NCBI RefSeq assembly: GCF_011752005.1
Contig: NZ_JAAIJZ010000004.1
Coordinates: 8,335 to 72,334 of the forward strand
Length of the DNA stretch: 64,000 nucleotides
From: Canibacter zhoujuaniae
Lineage (GTDB): Bacteria > Actinomycetota > Actinomycetes > Actinomycetales > Microbacteriaceae
Direction: 5' to 3'
In this document: piece after piece, positions 17,209-25,228 of the stretch
How the letters are laid out: each line of letters begins with the position of its first letter
How positions within the stretch are numbered: position 1 is the stretch's first letter
Position numbers and translations under genes: made by a program
The notes under the pieces: model-generated
Told to the model about the DNA's origin: nothing
What the model saw: only the letters and a program-made list of their open reading frames with translations
Databases searched by the model: none

Positions 17209-18642
17209 ATGCGTCCAATTGCTGAAGCCATGTTCGAACTGCACCAGATTGCCGACTCTGAACCGGTGCAACTTCTGGCTGACGCCTTTTCTAAAGCGGG
17301 ATACGAACTGGCACTAGTGGGTGGCCCGGTGCGTGACGCAATGCTTGGCAGGCCGGTTACCGACCTTGACTTCACAACCAACGCGCTGCCGGATAAAACG
17401 CGTGAAATTGTTGCTGCAGTAGCCAACAAAACTTGGGATGTAGGGCGTGAATACGGCACAATTGCTGCGCGCGTTGCGGGTGAAACCGTTGAGATCACAA
17501 CCTACCGCGCTGAAATATACCGTGATGATTCGCGCAAACCAGAGGTTACTTTTGGCGACACGATTGAAGATGATCTCGTGCGCCGCGACTTCACCGTGAA
17601 CGCCCTCGCGTTTATGCTCCCCGAACGGCGCATCGTTGACGTTGCGAACGGCATTACGCACCTCATGGAGGGCGTGCTCGACACCCCAAGCACGCCCGAT
17701 CAGTCATTCACAGATGATCCACTGCGCATGCTGCGTGCGGCACGGTTTGCGGCGCAGCTTAAATTTAATCTCGCCGACCGTGTTACCGCCGCGCTCGCGG
17801 AGTATGCGCACCGACTAGAAATTATTTCAGCGGAACGGATCCGTGATGAGTTTGTGAAGCTTATTTCCTGTGACCAGCCCATCCGGGGCTTGCGTATTTT
17901 AGTAGCTGCCGGTCTGATGGAGCTGTTTCTGCCTGAGCTGCCGGCGCTGCAGTTGGCGCAGGATGAGCACAAACGGCATAAAGATGTGTACGAACACAGT
18001 CTGACAGTGCTTGAGCAGGCGATTGCCCTAGAGCGGGTGCGGTTTGAGGCGGTCGATGTGCCCTTAAGGATCGCCGCGCTTTTACACGATATTGGAAAAC
18101 CGGCCACGCGACGCTTTGAGCGTGGCGCAGTGACGTTTTATAACCACGACGTTGTGGGCGCAAAACTCGCTAAAAAACGGTTGAAAGAGCTGCGTTTCGA
18201 TAATGACACCGTGAAGCAGGTTGCTCGTTTGATCGAGCTGCACATGCGATTTTTCGGATACAGCGAGGGCACATGGACAGACTCAGCCGTGCGACGCTAC
18301 GTGCGGGATGCGGGCGAGCAGCTGGAGCAGCTGCATATTCTGACCCGCGCTGATGTCACAACACGAAACCAGAAAAAGGCACGTCGCTTGGCGGCAGCCT
18401 ATGACGAGATTGAGCGCCGCATTGCAGAGTTAGCCGAAGCGGAGGAGCTTGCGGCGATCCGCCCCGATTTGGACGGTGAGCAGATAATGCAGCTGTTAGA
18501 AATTAAACCGGGTCGTGCGGTGGGCGCTGCGTATAGGTATCTGCTTGAAATTCGGCTTGAGGAGGGCGAGCTGGGCGAAGAGGAAGCAACCCGCCGTCTC
18601 CTTGCCTGGTGGAACGAGCCGGAGCAGGCAAAACTGCGTTAG
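17209..18642 (+). CDS. cca: CCA tRNA nucleotidyltransferase
   Basis: Adds or repairs the 3' CCA of tRNAs; 477 residues, close to the actinobacterial norm. The nucleotidyltransferase motif is VGGPVRDAMLGRPVTDLDF with the DxD metal ligands at about residues 40-58. Then comes RRDFTVNALAF, the RNA-binding head DDPLRMLRAARFAAQL, and an HD domain with LLHDIGKPATRRFE and a downstream HNDVVGAKLA-like block around 285-315. It is divergent from the DUF6049 gene, with a 59-bp shared promoter gap. Confidence 0.93.
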   Translation: MRPIAEAMFELHQIADSEPVQLLADAFSKAGYELALVGGPVRDAMLGRPVTDLDFTTNALPDKTREIVAAVANKTWDVGREYGTIAARVAGETVEITTYRAEIYRDDSRKPEVTFGDTIEDDLVRRDFTVNALAFMLPERRIVDVANGITHLMEGVLDTPSTPDQSFTDDPLRMLRAARFAAQLKFNLADRVTAALAEYAHRLEIISAERIRDEFVKLISCDQPIRGLRILVAAGLMELFLPELPALQLAQDEHKRHKDVYEHSLTVLEQAIALERVRFEAVDVPLRIAALLHDIGKPATRRFERGAVTFYNHDVVGAKLAKKRLKELRFDNDTVKQVARLIELHMRFFGYSEGTWTDSAVRRYVRDAGEQLEQLHILTRADVTTRNQKKARRLAAAYDEIERRIAELAEAEELAAIRPDLDGEQIMQLLEIKPGRAVGAAYRYLLEIRLEEGELGEEEATRRLLAWWNEPEQAKLR

Positions 18643-18721
18643 CGAGCGCAGTTTAAAAACCAGATTTATCTCAGCGCGCACAACCTGATAGAGTAATAAG
18701 GTTGCCTGTTCTGTCTGAACT

Positions 18722-18764
18722 GGCAATAAGGCACATTTTGCCCTCCTGTCACGGAAATCCCGTG
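18722..18764 (+). promoter_or_regulatory. Structured leader upstream of rpsF (S6:S18-type candidate)
   Basis: Two hairpins can be drawn upstream of rpsF: GGCAA/TTGCC (18722-18726 with 18738-18742) and CACGG/CCGTG (18750-18754 with 18760-18764), followed by GCCG. Many bacteria carry an S6:S18-binding RNA leader with a CCG-containing element before rpsF, so feedback control is plausible. The match to that consensus was not tested. Confidence 0.35.
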
Positions 18765-18794
18765 GCCGTAGAGTCCGAAGGAGGTGGGTCAATA

Positions 18795-19154
18795 GTGCAT
18801 CCATATGAACTAATGGTGATTCTCGATCCCCGCACCGATGAGCGCACTGTGCAGCCATCAATCGAGAAGTTCCTTTCTGTAGTTACCGCAGACGGTGGCG
18901 AGATTGTGGGCGTTGATTACTGGGGTAAGCGTCGTCTCGCATACGAGATCAAGAAGCAGTCTGAGGGTATTTACGTTGTAGCTAACTTCAACGCAACCCC
19001 TGCAGCAACCGCTGAGCTTGATCGTCAGTTGAATCTTTCAGAGTCTGTGATGCGCACCAAGGTGTTGCGCACAGACGAACTAATTGCGCAGAAGGCTGAA
19101 GCAAACCGCCGTGAGCAGGCAAAGGCCGCTCGCGCTGCAAAAGCAGGCGCATAA
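18795..19154 (+). CDS. rpsF: 30S ribosomal protein S6
   Basis: A 119-residue small-subunit protein. The frame is open from 18702, but the GTG at 18795 is preceded by AAGGAGG and starts the typical (M)HPYELMVILDP sequence. WGKRRLAYEIKKQSEGIYVVANF and MRTKVLRTDE are family hallmarks. It has a short Ala/Lys/Glu tail. It opens the rpsF-ssb-rpsR-rplI operon. Confidence 0.95.
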   Translation: MHPYELMVILDPRTDERTVQPSIEKFLSVVTADGGEIVGVDYWGKRRLAYEIKKQSEGIYVVANFNATPAATAELDRQLNLSESVMRTKVLRTDELIAQKAEANRREQAKAARAAKAGA

Positions 19155-19157
19155 CAA

Positions 19158-19748
19158 ATGAACGAGCCAATTATCACTGTCGTCGGCAACCTAGTGGCCG
19201 ACCCTGAGTTGCGCACTTCGCAGTCAGGCAATCCGTGGGTTACCTTCCGTATTGCATCAACCCCACAAACCAGAGACCGCAATACCGGGAAATGGGTTGA
19301 CGGTGAAGCGCTCTGGTTGGGTTGCCGTGCATTTGGCACGCTGGCTGAGAATATCGCCAGCACCCTAACCAAGGGCACCCGAGTTATTGTGCAGGGGCAG
19401 CTTTCCCAGCGCAGCTACACCGATAACCAGGGGCAGCAGCGCACCAGCCTCGACCTGAACGTAGATGCAATCGGCCCTGAGTTGCGGTTTGCAACTGCGC
19501 AGGTTACTCGCAGTGCTGCACGCGGCCAGGGTGGCTTTGGCAGCTCGCAGGGCGGGTTTAACGGGCAGCAGGCACAGTCAGCTTGGGGCAGCGCCGCAGG
19601 CGGCGATACCGCGCAGCAAACCCCGTGGGGTAATGCTGGTGGTGCGCAGCAGGATCCGTGGGCAGATGCTGGCAACAGCGCTGCCGGTGGCGACACCGCA
19701 GCCGGTGGAGCAAACCAGGATCCGTGGGGCGCAGCGGGCACCTTCTAG
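19158..19748 (+). CDS. ssb: Single-stranded DNA-binding protein
   Basis: A 196-residue SSB with an N-terminal OB fold (about 1-110: VVGNLVADPELRTSQSGNPWVTFRIAST, RVIVQGQLSQRSY) and a Gly/Gln/Ala-rich linker. The tail carries repeated DPW(G/A) units: TPWGNAGG, QDPWADAG, QDPWGAAG. The last residues are GAAGTF, not the acidic DDxPF-type tip through which SSB usually recruits partners. It lies 3 bp after rpsF and 90 bp before rpsR. Confidence 0.94.
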   Translation: MNEPIITVVGNLVADPELRTSQSGNPWVTFRIASTPQTRDRNTGKWVDGEALWLGCRAFGTLAENIASTLTKGTRVIVQGQLSQRSYTDNQGQQRTSLDLNVDAIGPELRFATAQVTRSAARGQGGFGSSQGGFNGQQAQSAWGSAAGGDTAQQTPWGNAGGAQQDPWADAGNSAAGGDTAAGGANQDPWGAAGTF

Positions 19749-19838
19749 TGCTCGCGAAAGTGCTCGTTCAAAACTAGAGAGATAAATTCACCGCGGGCTG
19801 CTCGGCAGCTCGTAGATTCTAAACTTTAAGGAAAAATT

Positions 19839-20096
19839 ATGGCAGGCAAGGCAAGCGGCGCAGGTCGCAAGGGCCGCGGTAAGGCAGCAAAGCCTATCGC
19901 ACCCGCTAAGAAGCAGACCGTTGGAGTAATCGACTACAAGGATGTCGCTACTCTGCGTAAGTTCATCTCTGAGCGTGGCAAGATTCGTTCACGCCGCATC
20001 ACCGGTGTTTCAGTTCAGGAACAGCGTCTCATCGCGAAGGCAATTAAGAATGCCCGCGAGATGGCTCTGCTTCCTTACTCAGGCTCAGGCCGCTAA
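19839..20096 (+). CDS. rpsR: 30S ribosomal protein S18
   Basis: An 85-residue protein with a basic N-terminal extension (MAGKASGAGRKGRGKAAKP) and the S18 core IDYKDVATLRKFISERGKIRSRRITGVS, ending in ALLPYSGSGR. AAGGAAAA precedes the ATG. It binds 16S rRNA as a partner of S6, encoded two genes upstream. Confidence 0.95.
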   Translation: MAGKASGAGRKGRGKAAKPIAPAKKQTVGVIDYKDVATLRKFISERGKIRSRRITGVSVQEQRLIAKAIKNAREMALLPYSGSGR

Positions 20097-20107
20097 GGAG
20101 GAATATC

Positions 20108-20557
20108 ATGGCTAAGATCATTCTTACCAATGAGGTGCAGGGCCTCGGATCAGCAGGCGATGTAGTAGAGGTAAAGAACGGCTACGCACGTAACTATCTC
20201 GTTCCACAGGGTTTTGCTGTGAACTGGACCCGCGGTGGCCAGGCGCAGGTTGACCAGCTGCGCAAGGCTCGTGAAGCACGCGCGATTGCTTCAGTTGAAG
20301 AAGCAGAAGCGCTGAAGCAGAAGCTTGAAGCAGAGAAGATTCGCATTTACGTTAAGACCGGCACAGGTGGCCGTCTCTTCGGCTCAATCCGTCCGGCTAA
20401 TGTAGCTGATGCGGTTGCTGAAGCTGGTATCGGCGAGGTTGATAAGCGGAAGATCACCGTTCCGTCAATTAAGTCAACCGGCGACCACAAGGCTGTTATT
20501 CATCTGCACGACGGTGTTGACGCTAACGTCACTCTGCAGGTTATCTCAGCGAAGTAG
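20108..20557 (+). CDS. rplI: 50S ribosomal protein L9
   Basis: A 149-residue large-subunit protein. The N-terminal domain MAKIILTNEVQGLGSAGDVV and KNGYARNYLVPQGFA is joined by a long helix to the C-terminal domain (KTGTGGRLFGSIRPANVADAV). An AAGGAGG site overlaps the rpsR stop region. It ends the operon; a terminator follows at 20602. Confidence 0.96.
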   Translation: MAKIILTNEVQGLGSAGDVVEVKNGYARNYLVPQGFAVNWTRGGQAQVDQLRKAREARAIASVEEAEALKQKLEAEKIRIYVKTGTGGRLFGSIRPANVADAVAEAGIGEVDKRKITVPSIKSTGDHKAVIHLHDGVDANVTLQVISAK

Positions 20558-20601
20558 GTTTCTTGTCTCGTAAATAGCGAGACCGGACTACTGCAAATTT
20601 G

Positions 20602-20645
20602 ACCCGCCTTAAGGTGTGATACTCACATCTTGAGGCGGGTTTTTG
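20602..20645 (+). terminator. Rho-independent terminator after rplI
   Basis: An inverted repeat with ACCCGCCTTAAG at the left and CTTGAGGCGGGT at the right, extended by TGTGA/TCACA nearer the loop, and followed by TTTTTG. It closes the rpsF-ssb-rpsR-rplI operon. Confidence 0.9.
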
Positions 20646-20835
20646 TTATTTCGGTGAGTGCTTTTACGATAAACGGCGTTTAACGCGGGTTTGTGACTCT
20701 CGATGACCAATTACACCAAGAGGGCAGCAAAAGCGCTTTAGAGGGGATTCTGTGAGGTCAAATTTCAAAGACTGCGGCGGTTTAAAATTTGGAGATTTAC
20801 GATTCGCTTTCCCAAGAGAGTGGGTGCTGGCAAAG

Positions 20836-21238
20836 TTTTCCACAGGTGCTGCGCTCTATGTGGAAAACCACAAAGAGCGTGATTTGCTGGCATTTTTTAC
20901 GTTTTTGGGAAATTCACGCAAGTGTGGGCCGGTGCTGTAAATTTTCCACACGCACATAAAAAATGCAAGTCTAAAGTTAAGGCTTAAGGTTGATATAAAT
21001 ATCTTTAGAAGTTTATATAAATACCTGGTCAGAGGGATAAAAATTATTTACTACAAGGCGGTATTCACAATTTCTCAACATTAATGTGGATAACTTTACG
21101 GCGTTTTGCGCCTGTTATTAACAGAGTTATCCACAACTTGAAAATTGTGAATTGCCCCGTTTTCAACGGCGCATTACGATAAAGCAGGGATAAACTCATA
21201 CACCCCTGAGGTAGTCTCCTTGGTAGTACTTATTCACA
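20836..21238. other. Second DnaA-box array upstream of dnaB
   Basis: The 708-bp gap before dnaB contains six 9-mers fitting TTWTNCACA: TTTTCCACA 20836-20844 (+), TGTGGAAAA 20859-20867 (-), TTTTCCACA 20942-20950 (+), TGTGGATAA 21085-21093 (-), TTATCCACA 21127-21135 (+) and TTATTCACA 21230-21238 (+). A very AT-rich stretch lies at about 20950-21060, between the third and fourth boxes. The pattern resembles an origin or a DnaA titration/regulation site more than a simple promoter. Confidence 0.75.
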
Positions 21239-21265
21239 GGCTGCTTATTCGATTTGGAGAACCGC

Positions 21266-22654
21266 ATGAGTGACGCGAGCAATTGGGAGCTGCCAGCTGC
21301 AGATGCCTGGCAGTCTGATCCAACCCCAAACCAAGCTGGTGGCCCAATCACCATGCCACCGTACGATATGCGAGCCGAACAGGCCGTGCTCGGCTCAATG
21401 CTGCTGTCGGGTGACGCATTGGCAACAGTCACCGGAATTTTACGCGGCAGTGATTTTTTTGTCGGCAAGCATGAGGTGCTGTTCGATACGATCCTCAGTC
21501 TCTACTCACTCGGCGAGGCGGTCGATCCGGTCAGTGTGCCGGCGATGCTGCATAAAAAAGGTGATCTGCAGCGTGCGGGCGGGGAAGATTACATTCAGTC
21601 GCTCACATCGGTGCCACCGCGCACCGCAGCCGTCGAATCTTATGCGCAGATTGTCGTTGAAAAGGCTCTTTTGCGCCGTCTGGTCACCGCTGGCTCGCGC
21701 ATCACTGAGATGGGCTACCGCGGTCAGGGAGACGCAAAAGATCTTGTCAGTCAGGCAGAGCAAGAAGTCTTTAACGTCATGGGTGACGATAAGAGCGCAG
21801 ACTACGTGCCGCTTAGTGAGGCGGTGACTGACGCTGTTAATGAGATTGCGAAAGCGCAGAGCATGCCCGACGGGCTGCGAGGCGTGAGCACAGGGTTTCG
21901 TGAGCTAGACGAAAAAACAAACGGTTTTCGCGGTGGGCAGATGATTATTATCGCTGCGCGACCAGCGATGGGTAAGTCAACTCTGGCGTTAGATGTTGCC
22001 CGTGCCGCCGCCATCAAGAGCAACACAACAACTGTGTTCTTCTCTCTTGAAATGACTCGCACAGAGATCGCAACCCGTCTTATTGCGGCAGAGTCGAGCA
22101 TCCCTATGGGGGTGCTTACACGGGGTGACCTTGACGATGACAACTGGAGCCGCCTCGCGCAGACGCAGGCAAAAATTAACGAGGCACCACTTTTTATCGA
22201 CGACTCACCAAATATGACACTGGTGGAAGTGCGCGCAAAATGCCGCCGCTTAAAAGAGCGCAATAACCTCGGCATGGTTGTGATCGATTATCTGCAATTG
22301 TTGAGCAGCGGGCAGCGCGTCGAGAGTCGGCAGCAGGAGGTGAGTGAGTTCTCACGCTCGCTGAAGCTGCTTGCAAAAGAGCTTGATGTGCCGGTTGTGG
22401 CGCTCTCGCAGCTGAACCGTGCCTCAGAGCAGCGCGCAGACAAGATGCCGGCAATGAGCGACCTGCGCGAGTCAGGCTCCCTCGAGCAGGATGCCGACAT
22501 GGTAATTCTGCTGCACCGCGACACCTCTTCAGAGCCGGATAATCCAAGAGCGGGCGAGGCAGATCTCATACTGGCAAAGCAGCGCAACGGCCCAACAGGC
22601 ACGATTACAGTTGCGTTCCAGGGAATGTATTCACGCTTCCGTGATATGGCTTAA
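21266..22654 (+). CDS. dnaB: Replicative DNA helicase DnaB
   Basis: The hexameric 5'-3' fork helicase, 462 residues from the ATG at 21266 (GGAG site 6 bases upstream; an in-frame TTG at 21254 is less likely). The N-terminal domain PPYDMRAEQAVLGSMLLSGDA is followed by the RecA-like core: Walker A ARPAMGKSTLALDVARAAA at about residue 233, Walker B VVIDYLQLLSSG, and the conserved LSQLNRASEQRADKMP and DLRESGSLEQDADMVILLHR. No intein is present. Loading is probably by the DUF721/DciA-like protein at 3.0 kb. Confidence 0.96.
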   Translation: MSDASNWELPAADAWQSDPTPNQAGGPITMPPYDMRAEQAVLGSMLLSGDALATVTGILRGSDFFVGKHEVLFDTILSLYSLGEAVDPVSVPAMLHKKGDLQRAGGEDYIQSLTSVPPRTAAVESYAQIVVEKALLRRLVTAGSRITEMGYRGQGDAKDLVSQAEQEVFNVMGDDKSADYVPLSEAVTDAVNEIAKAQSMPDGLRGVSTGFRELDEKTNGFRGGQMIIIAARPAMGKSTLALDVARAAAIKSNTTTVFFSLEMTRTEIATRLIAAESSIPMGVLTRGDLDDDNWSRLAQTQAKINEAPLFIDDSPNMTLVEVRAKCRRLKERNNLGMVVIDYLQLLSSGQRVESRQQEVSEFSRSLKLLAKELDVPVVALSQLNRASEQRADKMPAMSDLRESGSLEQDADMVILLHRDTSSEPDNPRAGEADLILAKQRNGPTGTITVAFQGMYSRFRDMA

Positions 22655-22681
22655 TGCTGTGTGCGATGCTTAAACCGCTAA

Positions 22682-22697
22682 TGTTTCACGTGAAACA
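22682..22697. other. parS site 4
   Basis: A perfect TGTTTCACGTGAAACA, with one extra A/T pair on each side, in the gap after dnaB and 70 bp before the next gene. Confidence 0.95.
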
Positions 22698-22767
22698 TCG
22701 CTCTTGCGCTCACAGCCCCGAGCGGTAGGATAGCTTGACGGTTTGCGCAGAATAGTGTGGAGAGAGA

Positions 22768-23322
22768 TTGACTGCATCATCAAAAATTAAGCATGAAACC
22801 CGCGGCAAAATCAACCTCGGGCAGACGACCATTTCTGCCGCCTATATCACCGCTGCATTGGTGGTGCTCTTCACAGCACAGTTGCACAACAACCTAGCTT
22901 TTGATGTTGTGCTGCTGCTTGGCTCTTTTATTATCTTCTCTCTTGCGCGGGCCGGGCAGCTGATGCTAAACCGCCGTGCGAAAGCGGGTGGGTTTGCCCT
23001 TATCGGCTTAAGCATCGCGGTAGACCTGGTGGCCGCTCTGACCCTGCTAATTCTTGGTGGCACCGTTGTGTCAGTTACCACGGGGCTATTAATCTGGCTG
23101 GCCGGTATGACTGTGGTGCGTGTGCTTGCGCTGCTTAAAGATGCAGCGACCCCGGTAAAAGAACTGCGTGTTGCGACAGTGTTCACTCTGCTTGCAACAC
23201 TGGCGGTGTTTTTGGTACGTGCCGATGCGATTGCAGCAATCGGTCTGTTTGGGGCGTACACTGTTGTTATAGGTATTTTCGGCATGATTGCCGCATTTGA
23301 CCACGGGCGAAACGCCAAGTAA
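22768..23322 (+). CDS. Multi-spanning membrane protein, unknown function
   Basis: A 184-residue protein starting at TTG 22768 with GGAGAGAG upstream. Six hydrophobic segments can be marked at roughly 20-38, 42-62, 74-94, 97-117, 130-148 and 152-172, with short charged loops (LMLNRRAKAGG, LLKDAATPVKELR). The arrangement recalls DUF308/HdeD-like small membrane proteins, but I cannot confirm a family. It may be co-transcribed with the next small membrane protein. Confidence 0.6.
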   Translation: MTASSKIKHETRGKINLGQTTISAAYITAALVVLFTAQLHNNLAFDVVLLLGSFIIFSLARAGQLMLNRRAKAGGFALIGLSIAVDLVAALTLLILGGTVVSVTTGLLIWLAGMTVVRVLALLKDAATPVKELRVATVFTLLATLAVFLVRADAIAAIGLFGAYTVVIGIFGMIAAFDHGRNAK

Positions 23323-23408
23323 CGCGCAGTTAGGCCTGTATCACAATCAAACACAGTGAGTTAGAGACTGTTAACGAAACTGCTTAAAGCAAAACGGGAG
23401 AATTTTTA

Positions 23409-23696
23409 ATGTCTAAGCAACAGCAGCCGGTCGAACCGAGCAAGCGCGACCGCCTAAAACCGGTTGAGCTACTCGTTTTCTCCGCGATTATTGCCGTGTT
23501 TGCCTCGGCTGTTGTTGCTATGGCAACAAAAGATTTCCGCATGCTTGTGCCGGTGACGTTTATCGCCACATTTATAGTGACCCTAATGGTTGTCGCACTG
23601 CTTGGGCTGTCTGCGAAGCCAAACGCTGAAGATGAGCTTGCCCGCAAAGCCCTCGAAGAGATGCACCGCAACGAGGGCTCGGGCCACCACGACTAA
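23409..23696 (+). CDS. Two-helix small membrane protein, unknown function
   Basis: A 95-residue protein with two predicted membrane helices (about 22-42 and 48-68), a basic N terminus (SKQQQPVEPSKRDRLKP) and an acidic cytoplasmic tail (AKPNAEDELARKALEEMHRNEG). The ATG at 23409 follows AAAACGGGAG. Its last 4 bases overlap the convergent purB stop. I do not recognise the family. Confidence 0.6.
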   Translation: MSKQQQPVEPSKRDRLKPVELLVFSAIIAVFASAVVAMATKDFRMLVPVTFIATFIVTLMVVALLGLSAKPNAEDELARKALEEMHRNEGSGHHD

Positions 23697-25072
23697 ATTA
23701 GATCGACCAGGGTGCTAGCGATACCCGTGTAGGCAGCTGGCGTAAGCTGCAGCAGTCGCTCTTTCGCCTCTTCGCCGATGTCTAGACCGCTGACGAACTC
23801 CTGGAGTTCAGCCTGCCCGATACGACGCCCGCGCGTCAACTCCTTAAGAGCCGCGTACGGATCGGTGATTTCAGAGCGGCCGGCGGTGACCTCAGCGCGA
23901 ATCACGGTCTGGATCGCCTCAGCAAGCACCTCCCAGTTTGCATCCAAATCTGCTGCGATAGTGTCAGCTGCCGCGTCAATCTGATTGAGCCCGCGCAGCA
24001 CATTGTCGAGGGCGAGCACGGAGTGCCCGAAACCGACTCCGATATTGCGCTGTGCTGAGGAGTCTGTCAGATCGCGCTGCCAGCGACTGGTCACCAGGGT
24101 TTCGGCGAGAGAGCCAAGCACAGCGTTTGAGAGCTCTAGGTTTGCTTCAGCATTTTCGAAGCGGATCGGGTTGACCTTGTGCGGCATGGTTGATGACCCG
24201 GTTGCGCCCGCCACCGGTATTTGGCGGAAGTATCCGATTGAAATGTAGCTCCAGATGTCTGTTGCGAGGTTGTGCAGGATCCGGTTTGCGTGCACAACAC
24301 GGTCGTACAGCTCTGCTTGCCAGTCGTGTGACTCAATCTGGGTTGTGAGCGGGTTAAAAGTCAATCCCAGACTCTCAACGAAGCTCTGCCCGATCTTCTG
24401 CCAATTTGCTTGCGGATCAGCGCTAATGTGCGCCGCAAAGGTGCCTGTTGCGCCACTGAATTTGCCGAGATACTCAATTGCATCTATCTGCCGCAGCTGA
24501 CGCTGTAAGCGGTGCACGAACACCGCAAGCTCTTTGCCCAGAGTTGTTGGTGTCGCAGGCTGGCCGTGTGTGCGGCTCATCATTGCTAGATCCTGATATT
24601 TCTGTGCCTGCGAAGTAAGTTCTGTAATTACCGCCGCAAGTTTTGGGCGCCACACTTTTTCAACAGCGTTTTTCACTGTGAGAGCGTAAGACAGATTGTT
24701 GATATCTTCGCTAGTGCAGCAGATGTGGGTGAGTTCAGCGATGCTATCGAGACCCTGACGTGTGAGCTGCTCACGCACAAGATACTCAACCGCCTTCACA
24801 TCATGCTGAGTGGTTGCCTCAATCTCTGCAAGGCGCGCAATCTCTGTCTCGCCAAAGTTTGCTGCCCAGTCACGAAGCTCTGTAAGTTGCGCGTCAGACA
24901 GTGGTTTAGACCCGAACATTGAGCGCTTAGTGAGATGCGCGATCCACTCAACCTCGATGTGCACACGCGCCCGGTTGAGCCCGGCTTCGCTTAGATAGTC
25001 TCCGAGCTCATTAACAGGCTTGCGATAGCGGCCGTCGAGCGGGCTGATGGGCTGAGGTGGCAAAAGTGACAT
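23693..25072 (-). CDS. purB: Adenylosuccinate lyase
   Basis: A fumarase-superfamily enzyme of 459 residues that cleaves SAICAR and adenylosuccinate in purine synthesis. Start region PQPISPLDGRYRKPVNELGDYLSEAGL, the TSEDINNLSYAL stretch, SRTHGQPATPTTLGKELAVF, and the superfamily signature GSSTMPHKVNPIRFENAE near 290 are present. It is the long, E. coli-like type. It is transcribed alone and is convergent with the small membrane protein. Confidence 0.95.
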   Translation of the reverse strand: MSLLPPQPISPLDGRYRKPVNELGDYLSEAGLNRARVHIEVEWIAHLTKRSMFGSKPLSDAQLTELRDWAANFGETEIARLAEIEATTQHDVKAVEYLVREQLTRQGLDSIAELTHICCTSEDINNLSYALTVKNAVEKVWRPKLAAVITELTSQAQKYQDLAMMSRTHGQPATPTTLGKELAVFVHRLQRQLRQIDAIEYLGKFSGATGTFAAHISADPQANWQKIGQSFVESLGLTFNPLTTQIESHDWQAELYDRVVHANRILHNLATDIWSYISIGYFRQIPVAGATGSSTMPHKVNPIRFENAEANLELSNAVLGSLAETLVTSRWQRDLTDSSAQRNIGVGFGHSVLALDNVLRGLNQIDAAADTIAADLDANWEVLAEAIQTVIRAEVTAGRSEITDPYAALKELTRGRRIGQAELQEFVSGLDIGEEAKERLLQLTPAAYTGIASTLVDLI

Positions 25073-25228
25073 CGGTTCCTCCGAGCTGGATGCAGGTTTC
25101 TAAATCTATTGTTCCCTATTTGCTTAGGCACACTCAAACCTCTTGCAGAAGCCGGTAAAGCGTGGCCGTGCGGCCGCGGCTGCGCTGGGTGAATTATCAC
25201 GGTTTCGGAATACGCGACGACTACAATA

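Noticed and set aside
20752..20940. A 62-codon open frame with a GTG start before dnaB
   Set aside because: It overlaps two DnaA boxes and ends just before a third, has no family look, and lies in a regulatory-looking gap. I read the region as DnaA-box array rather than gene.
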